Below are positions 17,412-24,965 of a stretch of DNA of 39,631 nucleotides, one piece after another. Origin of the DNA: JBBDRV01 sp040905285 (GTDB lineage: Bacteria; Bacteroidota; Rhodothermia; Balneolales; Balneolaceae). The notes beneath the pieces are model-generated. The model was given only the letters and a program-made list of their open reading frames with translations. It had not been told where the DNA came from and did not search any database. The stretch covers positions 1 through 39,631 of the forward strand of contig JBBDRV010000111.1 in the NCBI GenBank assembly GCA_040905285.1. Direction: 5' to 3'. Every line of letters begins with the position of its first letter. Position 1 is the stretch's first letter. Position numbers and translations under genes: made by a program.

Positions 17412-17747
17412 CTCTTCCGCCGACCTCCTTATTTTGTCCCGGACATGCTGAAACATTTCGATACAGAGGCGATATTTTCCCTTGTTGCACCACGGCCCAT
17501 GCTCCAGCTGTCGGGAGACGAAGATCCGGGTGCACCACTGCGTGGTGTCCTGACCCTGGAGGAGAAAGTAGGCTCCGTCTATGACATGTATGGTGCGGGG
17601 GATAAATTCCTCAGTGTGCTCTATGAAAATACCGGTCATGAATATCTGCCGGACATGCAGGACAAGATGATCAAATGGTTCGAGCACCACCTTCCGGTGA
17701 ATAACGAGACGAAAATTGACGGGCTGGAATTGAGAGGCAACGACTAA
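17412..17747 (+). pseudogene. C-terminal remnant of an alpha/beta hydrolase (esterase/dienelactone-hydrolase type)
   Basis: The plus strand encodes RRPPYFVPDMLKHFD, then LVAPRPMLQLSGDEDPGAPL, then YENTGHEYLPDMQDKMIKWF and a stop. This is the end of an alpha/beta-hydrolase fold with the charge-relay Asp (SGDEDP) and the catalytic His (GHEY), as in acetyl-xylan-esterase-like and prolyl-peptidase-like proteins. The nucleophile Ser region and all N-terminal parts are missing, and stop codons precede the remnant at about 17385-17405. An ATG at 17445 could make a 100-residue peptide, but it would lack the active-site Ser. I read it as a decaying fragment left in the 693-base space between mnmG and the permease. 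The rest of that space holds only the mnmG upstream region. Confidence 0.7.
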
Positions 17748-17924
17748 TCCCTGTCCGGTCGGGAGTAATCGCATACAACTCCGGCGTCGGGATCGAACGA
17801 TTGTACGGTCACTGCAGTTTACCCGGAGCAGCTGTTCAGTTTTTCATAATGCCGGAATGCGATCATTCAGCTCCCTGCTGACAGCCGCCTGCATTTCAAA
17901 GGATCAAATGATTAAGTCTGCAGC

Positions 17925-19055
17925 ATGTCATCAGATAAAAAGAAAGAGCCAATTCCCGCCAGTATTGTAGCCCAGTATACACTCGTTGTGGTGGGCATTA
18001 TTGCCGCGTCACTTTTCGTTTGGCAGATCAGAGACGCATTGTTGGTTGCCTTTGCAGGAGTAATTCTGGCAACGGTTATCACCGGCATAGCCTACAAATT
18101 ACGTCAACTGGTTCCTTTCATTTCCCGGCCCTGGTCCCTGGCAGCAGTGGGAATTATTCTGATCCTGTTTATCAGTTCATTCGGCCTGATTTTCGGACCG
18201 CAGATAGCGGAGGAGTTTGAAGCGCTGACCAACAGGCTACCTCAGCAGATTATGGACTTACAGGAATCCGTTAGGGAATGGCCATTGGGTGAGCAGCTGC
18301 TTGATGGCGGTATGAACAGCGGAACGGAAGGGAACACCGACGAAAGCAATAACGGAAACAATCGACAGGGTGGAGAAACCAACGGCCAGGGAAACAGTCA
18401 AACGGGTAACATGTCGGGAGCTATGTTACTGGAAGCCGGTACCACTTTTGTCGACATACTGGGCATTATTGTGGTGACCGTTTTTATCGGAATATTCTTT
18501 GCAGTTGATCCGGTGATATATAAAACCGGGCTCACACTTCTGGTTACAAAGAAAAGGGTCGACCGGGTAAGTGAAGCATTGGAGGTATCAGCCAATGCAT
18601 TGTGGCAATGGCTTACAGGCCAGTTTATTTCAATGGCATTTGTAGGTATTAGTATAATTATAGGCCTGTCAATTATCGGAGTCCCTTTGGCGCTTTTACT
18701 CGGCTTGATAGCGGGACTGTTTGATTTTGTCCCCTATGCAGGCCCAATCGCTGCCTTCCTGCCGGCAATCCTGCTCGCTTTTTCGGAGGATCCCCAATCC
18801 GGTCTTTTAACTGCGCTTCTTTACCTGGTTGTTCAGCAGCTTGAAGGTAATGTGGTGACGCCCCTGATCCAGCACCAGAAAGTGTATCTTCCTCCAGCCG
18901 TGGTTATACTGTCCATCGTTGCATTCGGCGTCATTTTTGGTGTCCCGGGGGTCATCCTCGCCACGCCGCTCGCCGTTATTACCATGGTTCTGGTTGGAAT
19001 GCTCTATGTGCAGGATGTGCTGGGCAAAGATATACAGATTCCAGGACAGGAATAA
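17925..19055 (+). CDS. AI-2E family transporter (UPF0118 permease)
   Basis: A 376-residue inner-membrane protein with about eight hydrophobic segments. Family features are the N-terminal helices (LVVVGIIAASLFVWQI, LLVAFAGVILATVITGI), the later GLIAGLFDFVPYAGPIAAFL and the C-terminal VVTPLIQHQKVYLPPAVVI. Members were first linked to AI-2 export; others are sodium/proton antiporters or have unknown substrates, so AI-2 should not be assumed. A low-complexity Asn/Gly/Gln-rich loop occupies residues about 128-165, where other members have a charged extracytoplasmic segment. It converges with the histidine kinase gene, with 67 bases between stops. Confidence 0.88.
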   Translation: MSSDKKKEPIPASIVAQYTLVVVGIIAASLFVWQIRDALLVAFAGVILATVITGIAYKLRQLVPFISRPWSLAAVGIILILFISSFGLIFGPQIAEEFEALTNRLPQQIMDLQESVREWPLGEQLLDGGMNSGTEGNTDESNNGNNRQGGETNGQGNSQTGNMSGAMLLEAGTTFVDILGIIVVTVFIGIFFAVDPVIYKTGLTLLVTKKRVDRVSEALEVSANALWQWLTGQFISMAFVGISIIIGLSIIGVPLALLLGLIAGLFDFVPYAGPIAAFLPAILLAFSEDPQSGLLTALLYLVVQQLEGNVVTPLIQHQKVYLPPAVVILSIVAFGVIFGVPGVILATPLAVITMVLVGMLYVQDVLGKDIQIPGQE

Positions 19056-19122
19056 CTCGTAATCCTCCGCGTACCTACGTCAACCAGTTTTTAAATTTTG
19101 TGGTTTAGCTTTTTACCGGCAG

Positions 19123-20397
19123 TCAGCTTTTAACGCCGTTCAATAGAACGTGTATATTATGCCAGCCATCTTCAAACGTATATGACAGCTCAAAACCATT
19201 CTGATCAGCGATGTGACGGACTATCGACAATCCCAGGCCAATTGAATTCGAGTTCTGATCCGCTTTTCTGAAACGTTCAAACAGTTCTGCGGTCGGAACT
19301 GTCGGCTCCGGACCCGTATTTGACAGGCTCAACATCGAATCGGTCAGCTGGACATTTATTTCACCATCTTTCACATTATGCCTGATCGAATTCTGGAAAA
19401 GATTCATCCACATAATATCAGCCAGCACAGGATGCATTTGCACCTGGACATCATCCGCTATCGCCATCTCAACATGCAGGTGATTCAGGCTGATAAATTC
19501 CTCAAATGAATGAATCCCTTCCCGAACCAGCTGACTCAGATTTACATTTTCTCCATTTTTGAATTCATGATTCTCGATCTTTGTCAAAAGAGCCAGAGAC
19601 TCGCTCAGGCGGGAAAGTTTTCGGATTGTCCGCTGGAGTGACTCAACATATGTATACTGGTTGGGGGTCAGCCCCGATTCCGTCAGGAGTTCAAGCTTAC
19701 CCTTTGCAATGGCCAGGGGGGTTTGCAATTCATGGGAAGCATTTTCAGCAAACTCTTTGAGATTCCTGTAATCAGATACCGCTTTTGATGTCATCTCCTC
19801 GACAAAACGATTCAAATCATCAAACTCTTTCACATTTGTCTTCGCGGCTGGCAAATGCCTTTTTTCCTGAAGCTGAAAATTCCGGATGCGTTCGAGTGTC
19901 TTCCGGAAAGGCTTGAAGAGATGGCCCGACACCAGAAACCCTACACCAATGGCCCCGGCAACCTGTATTCCGAAGATCCACAGCAGGGATTCAATGACCG
20001 CTTCTGTAATATCATCTGATTCAATTATGGCGCCATGTGTGGAGATATAGTATGATGTTCCGTCAATATTACGGTAGGCCGTTACTTTCAGATTGGCCTC
20101 CATCTGTTCAAGATAGTCATGCCATACCATGGTATCCCCGATTTCCACCCTTGATTCTTCGTAGCGGTCAAGTTGCCGGATCGCCAGATTGCGGTCCCCG
20201 TCAATTTTTTTCACCCGGTTAAACCGCCTCCCTTTTTCCAGCAGGTAAGTTACACGGTCAATACGCTCAAGGAACTGCCACTTCAGCTCAGTCTCTATTT
20301 CATCCTTGATAACAGAATAGGATACGATACCGCCGATCACCAAAGCGATCACCGTAATGACGAGATAGATCGTTATAAACCTTGTAAACAGCTTCAT
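19123..20397 (-). CDS. Two-component sensor histidine kinase
   Basis: A 424-residue membrane kinase. A first membrane helix is at residues 8-30, a roughly 105-residue sensor region lies outside, and a second helix is at about 136-160. A HAMP-like linker follows, then the HisKA domain with the phosphorylated His222 (ENASHELQTPLAI). The ATPase domain has an N box (WMNLFQNSIRHN) and a G box (GLGLSIVRHIADQNG). The start overlaps the stop of the response regulator by four bases (ATGA), so the pair is translationally coupled. The signal is unknown; the periplasmic part shows no recognisable PAS or Cache motif by eye. The architecture resembles ArsS/QseC-type kinases. Confidence 0.92.
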   Translation of the reverse strand: MKLFTRFITIYLVITVIALVIGGIVSYSVIKDEIETELKWQFLERIDRVTYLLEKGRRFNRVKKIDGDRNLAIRQLDRYEESRVEIGDTMVWHDYLEQMEANLKVTAYRNIDGTSYYISTHGAIIESDDITEAVIESLLWIFGIQVAGAIGVGFLVSGHLFKPFRKTLERIRNFQLQEKRHLPAAKTNVKEFDDLNRFVEEMTSKAVSDYRNLKEFAENASHELQTPLAIAKGKLELLTESGLTPNQYTYVESLQRTIRKLSRLSESLALLTKIENHEFKNGENVNLSQLVREGIHSFEEFISLNHLHVEMAIADDVQVQMHPVLADIMWMNLFQNSIRHNVKDGEINVQLTDSMLSLSNTGPEPTVPTAELFERFRKADQNSNSIGLGLSIVRHIADQNGFELSYTFEDGWHNIHVLLNGVKS

Positions 20398-21083
20398 TGC
20401 TTTTTTTCCGAAACATTGAATTTGTAACCGATGCCATAGACGCTTTCTATGTAATCGGTCGAGCCGGCGCTGATCAGTTTTTTCCTCAGATTTTTAATAT
20501 GCTGATAAACAAAATCGAGATTTTCCAGGTGGTCTACATAATCCCCCCACAGATGTTCGGCTATAGTCTGCTTTGACAGGACATGGTTCTTGTTGGAGGC
20601 AAAATAGAGCAGCAGATCGTACTCTTTCGGCGTCAATCCAATCTTCCGGTCATTCACCAGTACCTCCATAGCCAGGGTGTTGATCCTGATTTCGTTGACC
20701 AGCACGACAGGAGAGCCGCTCAGGCGGTTGCGACGATGCACCGCCTTGATCCTTGCCTGCAATTCGGGTAGTTGAAACGGTTTGGTCATATAATCGTCCG
20801 CCCCCAGCTCAAGCCCCTTTATCTTGTCGTCCAGAGAATTTTTTGCCGAAATGATGATAATGCCTGTTTCCGGGTGCTCGTTTTTCAGTTCGCCCAGCAA
20901 CTGCAAACCGTTCCCTTTCGGGATCATGATGTCTATCAGGACGACATCGTAGGTATAGGTGATAATCTTGTCGAAAGCCTGGTCATAATCTGCAGACGTT
21001 TCACAAATGTACCCCTCCCGCTCAAGATAGGTCAGAATATTCTGCCTCAAATCTTCATTATCCTCTACTAATAGTAGCTTCAT
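20394..21083 (-). CDS. OmpR/PhoB-type response regulator
   Basis: A 229-residue response regulator. The receiver domain begins MKLLLVEDNEDL with acidic residues at 8-9, the phospho-acceptor Asp51 (VVLIDIMIP), and the conserved Lys in YMTKPF. The C-terminal winged helix contains LTPKEYDLLLYFASNKNHVL and the recognition region YVDHLENLDFVYQHIKNLRK, ending in YIESVYGIGYKF, the OmpR signature. I moved the start to the ATG at 21083; a longer reading frame to 21179 adds 32 residues that do not belong to the family. It precedes and overlaps its kinase gene. The targets are unknown. Confidence 0.93.
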   Translation of the reverse strand: MKLLLVEDNEDLRQNILTYLEREGYICETSADYDQAFDKIITYTYDVVLIDIMIPKGNGLQLLGELKNEHPETGIIIISAKNSLDDKIKGLELGADDYMTKPFQLPELQARIKAVHRRNRLSGSPVVLVNEIRINTLAMEVLVNDRKIGLTPKEYDLLLYFASNKNHVLSKQTIAEHLWGDYVDHLENLDFVYQHIKNLRKKLISAGSTDYIESVYGIGYKFNVSEKKQ

Positions 21084-21250
21084 GTCATATGATAACCAGT
21101 AATTTTGAAGAAACCCTGAAGCAATGATGCCGGACGGGAAAATTATAAGGCAAATGGAATGAGTATCAGGTAAGCCCACACTATGGATGCAGACGGTTCG
21201 CTCCGAAAAAATGCCATAATCGCACTATGTAGCGGATAGAAATGAACGAC

Positions 21251-21281
21251 ATCCCCGTTACCGACTGCCGGGGTATTTTTT
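21251..21281 (+). terminator. Plus-strand terminator-like hairpin with no visible upstream gene
   Basis: CCCCG (21253-21257) pairs with CGGGG (21269-21273), followed closely by T-rich TATTTTTTCTCTCT. Read on the plus strand it resembles an intrinsic terminator, but 21084-21250 holds no recognisable plus-strand gene. It may stop antisense transcription or be a relic of a lost gene. The five-base stem is short. Confidence 0.35.
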
Positions 21282-21312
21282 CTCTCTGAATCACTTTTAA
21301 GTGTGGGGGTTG

Positions 21313-21518
21313 CTATAACATTTCTTCTGTAGTACCGGCCTGCTTCATAAGGGCTCGTTGTGTTCCTCTTCTTAAATCTCTGTTACCGTGCACCGGCACT
21401 ACAACAGGTTTATCCCTCTCTGGATGCACGTACTTGAAGTGCTTCCTCTCGATTGTACCGGGTGCCATCCCTGTTTTTTCAGAACCCGGCAAAACTGCTT
21501 TCCAGAAACTGTTTTCAC
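21313..21518 (-). pseudogene. hicA: hicA toxin gene disrupted by a one-base deletion
   Basis: HicA toxins are small dsRBD-fold mRNA interferases. From a GTG at 21518, overlapping the hicB stop (GTGA), the frame reads VKTVSGKQFCRVLKKQGWHP then VQSRGS. It then leaves frame and hits an early TAG. One base missing near 21441 restores the family sequence: HFKYVHPERDKPVVVPVHGN, RDLRRGTQRALMKQAG and a stop at 21313. The missing base falls exactly between Gly-Ser and His of the GSH motif that holds the catalytic histidine. The 206-base length is one short of 69 codons. The antitoxin gene is intact, so the locus keeps an antitoxin with a dead toxin, unless this is a sequencing error. Confidence 0.85.
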
Positions 21519-21721
21519 CAGCTCAGTTCCAAAATTTCATCTCCTTCTTTAACCGGCTCAATCGATTCGTAAGATGTGTCTAAATAAAGCTCAATGGCTT
21601 CCCGTATGTTGGCTTTCATCTCTTCTAACGCATCACCCTCACTGATACACCCCGGAAGCGCCGGGACCTCAGCCCAATAGCCGCCTTCCTCTGCTTTATG
21701 TATGACTACTTTTAATTTCAT
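21515..21721 (-). CDS. hicB: HicB-family antitoxin
   Basis: A 68-residue protein with the HicB partial RNase-H-like fold: MKLKVVIHKAEEGGYWAEVP, then ALPGCISEGDALEEMKANIR and EAIELYLDT. The sequence GGYWAEVPALPGC is the diagnostic HicB core. It is the short type without a C-terminal DNA-binding domain, so regulation would need the complex or another factor. It precedes hicA with a GTGA overlap, the antitoxin-first order common in non-enterobacterial loci. A 6-6-6 inverted repeat lies 42 bases upstream. The neutralised partner is broken in this window. Confidence 0.88.
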   Translation of the reverse strand: MKLKVVIHKAEEGGYWAEVPALPGCISEGDALEEMKANIREAIELYLDTSYESIEPVKEGDEILELSW

Positions 21722-21762
21722 GGCTTTTCATCAGTTTTTATTGAGTAACGAAAGGTACATTG

Positions 21763-21780
21763 TTTGAATTTTGTTTCAAA
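21763..21780. promoter_or_regulatory. Inverted repeat upstream of hicB, possible operator
   Basis: TTTGAA (21763-21768) and TTCAAA (21775-21780) are separated by six bases. The repeat sits 42-59 bases before the hicB start, where a promoter would be expected. The remaining stretch 21781-21950 is GC-rich and shows no gene I can support. Confidence 0.3.
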
Positions 21781-21950
21781 TAACCCGACCCCCCGGCAAG
21801 CAGACCCGGCCGGAGACAGAGAAGCAGCCGGGGCGGTCCCTGCCCTTCCCGAGACGCGCCGGTTTTTTCAAAAATAGGCGATATCGACCATTTCCCCGTA
21901 CCGTACCGGGAAAAGTGAAATGGCAACCGGATGGATATAGGTGCCGCGCT

Positions 21951-22331
21951 TCATTGAATGGTTGATTCTTGACACGTATATCTGGCCGGGCAGGCATACA
22001 AAGAGCCATGCCTTACAATCCGGGCACCCGTATGAGGCGTGCCCTTTTTAGTATAAACCAAGATCTGCCCGATCTCGTCTATCAGCCATTCATACGCATC
22101 GTCTTCCGGGAGGGGGATGATATTACTGCTCCCCGACATATCCCCACCCGCAACGGGACGGGCATATTTGGTTTTTGGCCCGCCACGTCCGGCCAGAAAC
22201 CAGTTACCCTTTGACGCGCGATACAGTGACTCGTCGATGTGCTCAACGTCACCGGGGTGTCCCCAGCAGTGAGAGGCTATTTGTTCGGCTTTATCGCTGT
22301 CATACCGCTTTCCTTCAATGATTGCTCTCAT
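21951..22331 (-). CDS. Hypothetical protein of an accessory-genome type
   Basis: A 126-residue soluble protein with no signal peptide or membrane helix. The N-terminal half, IIEGKRYDSDKAEQIASHCW, SLYRASKGNWFLAGRGG and IIPLPEDDAYEWLIDE, follows a pattern I associate with small proteins carried on plasmids and integrative elements (GKxYDTxTA..., TLYRxxxGxYFLxGxGG, ITPLxxxEAxxW). I know of no function for them. The last 40 residues do not fit that pattern and may be an altered tail after a mutation. It lies between hicBA and tRNA-Asp, on the same strand as both, in the accessory islet. The start at 22331 (ATG) puts the motif at the N-terminus. Confidence 0.55.
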   Translation of the reverse strand: MRAIIEGKRYDSDKAEQIASHCWGHPGDVEHIDESLYRASKGNWFLAGRGGPKTKYARPVAGGDMSGSSNIIPLPEDDAYEWLIDEIGQILVYTKKGTPHTGARIVRHGSLYACPARYTCQESTIQ

Positions 22332-22436
22332 AATTGTATTTCCGTTTGGTTATGAGACAACATAAAAGTGAGGGGTTAAACGCTTTTGCCTTGTTACCAC
22401 CTTGTAACCAGCAAAAATTCAACCAGAGAAAAGACT

Positions 22437-22483
22437 AAAAAATAAAAGCCTTGCATCAGCGTAACTCACTGAAATACAAGGCT
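22437..22483 (-). terminator. Terminator downstream of tRNA-Asp
   Basis: On the minus strand AGCCTTG (22477-22483) pairs with CAAGGCT (22447-22453) around a 23-base loop, followed by TTTTATTTTTTA. It begins 10 bases after the tRNA 3' end. The long loop is unusual; the arms could also be part of an old recombination site beside the tRNA. Confidence 0.55.
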
Positions 22484-22492
22484 ATATATATG

Positions 22493-22566
22493 CGATCCGG
22501 ATGGGATTCGAACCCACGACCTCCTGCGTGACAGGCAGGCGTTCTAACCAGCTGAACTACCGGACC
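22493..22566 (-). tRNA. tRNA-Asp (anticodon GTC)
   Basis: A 74-nt cloverleaf reads GGTCCGG at the 5' end and CCGGATC plus discriminator G at the 3' end, giving a 7-bp acceptor stem with one G-U pair. The anticodon arm is CCTGC, loop CTGTCAC, GCAGG, giving anticodon GTC. The T loop GTGGGTTCGAATCCCAT is canonical. CCA is not encoded. G at the discriminator position agrees with Asp identity. Confidence 0.97.
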
Positions 22567-22587
22567 GGCAAGTGCGATCCAAGACGT

Positions 22588-22619
22588 GAAATATAAATAG
22601 ACTGAGGATCTATTGTCAA
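22588..22619 (-). promoter_or_regulatory. Candidate promoter of tRNA-Asp
   Basis: On the minus strand TTGACA (22614-22619) is followed, 21 bases after its TTG, by TATATTTC (22588-22595), the same -7-like octamer as upstream of rpmB. It is 21 bases before the tRNA 5' end, a fitting distance for a leader. The spacing is slightly longer than usual. Confidence 0.45.
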
Positions 22620-22652
22620 CATTTATTATTAGCGGACAATTACTGATATTGT

Positions 22653-22687
22653 ATAAAAATAAGGACTGCAGATTTCAACTGCAGCCC
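22653..22687 (-). terminator. Minus-strand terminator-like hairpin upstream of tRNA-Asp
   Basis: CTGCAG (22679-22684) pairs with CTGCAG (22666-22671) around TTGAAAT, extended by GG/CC after one mismatch. It is followed on the minus strand by TTATTTTTATA. It implies a transcript arriving from the right; the only candidate is the broken small ORF at 22742-22993 or an unrecognised RNA. Confidence 0.5.
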
Positions 22688-22741
22688 TCTATCGGGATGG
22701 TGATGATATAATATATTCAAGCAAGGAATAGAAGCGACTGT

Positions 22742-22993
22742 TCAAATGCGCCTGTTATTCTTTGCTTTGATGTTACATACATTTAAAAACTTCTTGCAAT
22801 ATTTCCGTTCCAATCCCGCTTTTTCTTGCACGACTTCAGTCCGCCTTACATAACGCATGAATTTCCACTTATAGTATCCATCCTAAATTTTGACGCTGCA
22901 GTAACAGGATGTATGACAATTATTCAATCCATGGTACCACTCATGCCCTCTCGCTCCCGCATTTAAATTTGACATCGTGGATAGATTCATCAT
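22742..22993 (-). other. Unrecognised small reading frame split by one TAG, followed by a terminator
   Basis: From ATG at 22993 the minus strand reads 36 codons (MMNLSTMSNLNAGARGHEWY and on to CYCSVKI), then TAG at 22883-22885, then 46 further codons in the same frame (DGYYKWKFMRYVRRTEVVQE onwards) to a TGA at 22742. An ATG inside the second part (22858) could start a 38-residue peptide. A terminator-like hairpin lies 55 bases downstream. I recognise no family. It could be a small gene with a nonsense mutation, two tiny genes, or chance. The rest of 22567-23126 shows nothing else beyond the tRNA promoter. Confidence 0.25.
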
Positions 22994-23126
22994 TTTCGTA
23001 CATTACAATTCACGGACTGGGGGAATGAAAACAGTACCTGCACAGTTTTGCCATTACCATTTCCTTTCCCCGGCTTGAACAAATAACTGACTGAATACTT
23101 AACCGGCTTAAGTAATAAGTTTTGCA

Positions 23127-23867
23127 ATGAATACCCTTTTGAAATACTCTTCCCTGGTTATTTTAACATCTGTCTGCCTCTTGTCCTCTACAGAGAACCT
23201 GCATGGACAAATGTTTTCCGTAGAAGATGAACCCAACCGCGAACCTGCTCTTTTTTCCTATTCATCTCTTTCCTTCGGCTGGGAACTCGGCGATTTTACT
23301 TTTCAGGGAGATCCGGATCAGACTGCTCCGGACAGGTTCGATTTCAACGACGGGATACTGAAGGTTCAGTTTGAAAATCCCGGAATTGATATGTACTTCG
23401 GAATCGCCGGCAGACTTACCGGCAGTGAAAATCAGAACTATCTGAATATCGGTGCTACGATTTCTAATGATTTTATCCTGAACCGGTCCGGACGGTTTTG
23501 GTTTATTTTACCTCTTCAGCTGAACACGGATCTGAAGAGGTCCCAGACAGAAGCGTCTTCCAACCAGTTTCAACAGAGTGCCTTTCAGCTGGGTGCCGGA
23601 CTGGGTCTCAAAACACAAATCAGTGAACAGCTGAATGCTGTGGTCAGGCTGGTACCCAATTACGGCTTCAGCAATTCCCAGGGATCATTCGTCGGAGGCA
23701 CTGTTTTTTCATTAAAAGGGATGACCAGGGTATATCTGGAGAATATTTTTGCCAACAGGGCCATCGTTTTAGGGTATGACTACCGTTACAGAAGTTACAA
23801 TATTGACGGGGAGCTTTTCGACTATGATTATCGCGGACATTCATTAACCCTCGGGTTTACATTCTAG
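23127..23867 (+). CDS. Outer-membrane beta-barrel protein, hypothetical
   Basis: A 246-residue exported protein. The N-terminus MNTLLKYSSLVILTSVCLLS is a signal peptide, with cleavage likely after HGQ near residue 28. The remainder alternates hydrophobic and polar residues in short strands (GRFWFILPLQLNTDLKR, AFQLGAGLGLKTQISEQLNA, RVYLENIFANRAIVLGYDYR) and ends with a C-terminal aromatic residue (SLTLGFTF), as in barrels inserted by the BAM complex. I do not recognise a specific family or substrate. It starts a short plus-strand group with the following two genes, 7 bases before the next one. Confidence 0.7.
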   Translation: MNTLLKYSSLVILTSVCLLSSTENLHGQMFSVEDEPNREPALFSYSSLSFGWELGDFTFQGDPDQTAPDRFDFNDGILKVQFENPGIDMYFGIAGRLTGSENQNYLNIGATISNDFILNRSGRFWFILPLQLNTDLKRSQTEASSNQFQQSAFQLGAGLGLKTQISEQLNAVVRLVPNYGFSNSQGSFVGGTVFSLKGMTRVYLENIFANRAIVLGYDYRYRSYNIDGELFDYDYRGHSLTLGFTF

Positions 23868-23874
23868 TTCAACT

Positions 23875-24177
23875 ATGAAAACAGAATCTCTCATACACGA
23901 ACTTGAAGCCCTGTGTGAACATGCCGGCTACCGGATCCGCAAGGAGAGGGGGGCCTTCAGGGGAGACTCGTGCGTGATGGAAGGAGATATGCTGATCATA
24001 GTAAACAAGAACAGGCCTGTTGACGTACAGGTCATGGTCTTGGCAAAAGTGTTACAGCAAATTGATATTGAAGAGTTCTATGTCAAGCCGGCTGTAAGAA
24101 AAAAACTGCTGGAATTATGGGATCGGATCTCCCCGGATTCAAAAGAGGAAATCACAGAGTCAAGCCAACAGGGATAA
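23875..24177 (+). CDS. Conserved-looking small hypothetical protein
   Basis: A 100-residue soluble protein beginning MKTESLIHELEALCEHAGYR and continuing with IRKERGAFRGDSCVMEGDML, a compact alpha/beta pattern. The short motif GDMLIIVNKNRPVDVQ suggests a folded domain, not random coding. I do not recognise a function. It sits 7 bases after the barrel gene and 1 base before the MBL-fold hydrolase start, so it is very likely translated from the same mRNA and may be functionally linked to the hydrolase. Confidence 0.65.
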   Translation: MKTESLIHELEALCEHAGYRIRKERGAFRGDSCVMEGDMLIIVNKNRPVDVQVMVLAKVLQQIDIEEFYVKPAVRKKLLELWDRISPDSKEEITESSQQG

Positions 24178-24178
24178 A

Positions 24179-24937
24179 ATGAAACTTACATTTCTGGGAA
24201 CAGGTACTTCTATGGGCGTTCCTGTTGCCGGGGGATTCGGAAGCGAGCTGCTGGATGGTGATCCGCGGAATGAGCGTTACCGCTGCTCTGCCTGGATTCA
24301 GACCGATGATTCCTCAATCCTCATCGACACAAGCCCCGAATTCAGGCTTCAGTCGATCAGGGCCGGCATCCGGAACATCGACTTTGTCCTTATCACTCAT
24401 GAGCATATGGATCACATTGCAGGACTGGATGATTTGCGCGCCTACAATTACGCTCAAAAGAAATCCATTCCCCTCTATACATCCAGGCGGGCGGCCTTTT
24501 CCATCCGCAAACGGTTTGAATATATGTTCGGGGAAGACAGGTATCCCGGCTCAGCTTCCGTCGATATCCGGATCATGGAAAAGCCGATTCACCACAAGGG
24601 ACTGACAATCACCCCTCTGCCCATCAATCACGGAGAGATCGACATCCTGGGGTACAAAATTGATGACATTGCCTATATGACCGATACCAAATATATACCG
24701 GAATCCACGAAGAAGATCGTCAGGGGATCGCGAATTATGGTACTGAGCGGGTTGCGGTGGAGTCCGGAACATCCAACTCACCTGACCATTCCGGAAGCTG
24801 TTGAAATTGCCGATGAACTTGAAATAGAACAGACATACCTGATTCACATGAATGTTTATGTGAACCATCGGGAGACAAACCGCAAACTTCCTGCTCATGT
24901 ACAACTGGCCTACGACCAACTGACCGTTGAAGTCTGA
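24179..24937 (+). CDS. MBL-fold metallo-hydrolase (PhnP/cyclic-phosphodiesterase-like)
   Basis: A 252-residue metallo-beta-lactamase-fold enzyme beginning MKLTFLGTGTSMGVPVAGG, the signature of the PhnP-like group that hydrolyses cyclic phosphates or similar phosphodiesters. Metal ligands appear in HEHMDHIAGLDDLR (about residue 75), NHGE, MTDTKY and LIHMN. The usual Asp of the lDaLR motif near the C-terminus reads SGLR here, a small deviation that could affect catalysis or substrate. The true substrate is unknown; there is no phn cluster nearby. It follows the small hypothetical gene with 1 base between stop and start. Confidence 0.85.
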   Translation: MKLTFLGTGTSMGVPVAGGFGSELLDGDPRNERYRCSAWIQTDDSSILIDTSPEFRLQSIRAGIRNIDFVLITHEHMDHIAGLDDLRAYNYAQKKSIPLYTSRRAAFSIRKRFEYMFGEDRYPGSASVDIRIMEKPIHHKGLTITPLPINHGEIDILGYKIDDIAYMTDTKYIPESTKKIVRGSRIMVLSGLRWSPEHPTHLTIPEAVEIADELEIEQTYLIHMNVYVNHRETNRKLPAHVQLAYDQLTVEV

Positions 24938-24965
24938 ATATGTCTGAACCGGCTGGCCCTGAAGA

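Noticed and set aside
17275..17538. Minus-strand frame upstream of mnmG
   Set aside because: It is antisense to the hydrolase remnant over much of its length and shows no convincing family signature.
22491..22580. 8-bp direct repeat TGCGATCC on both sides of tRNA-Asp
   Set aside because: One copy is part of the tRNA end. The repeat is too short and the second copy lies in the tRNA leader, so it is not evidence of an att duplication.
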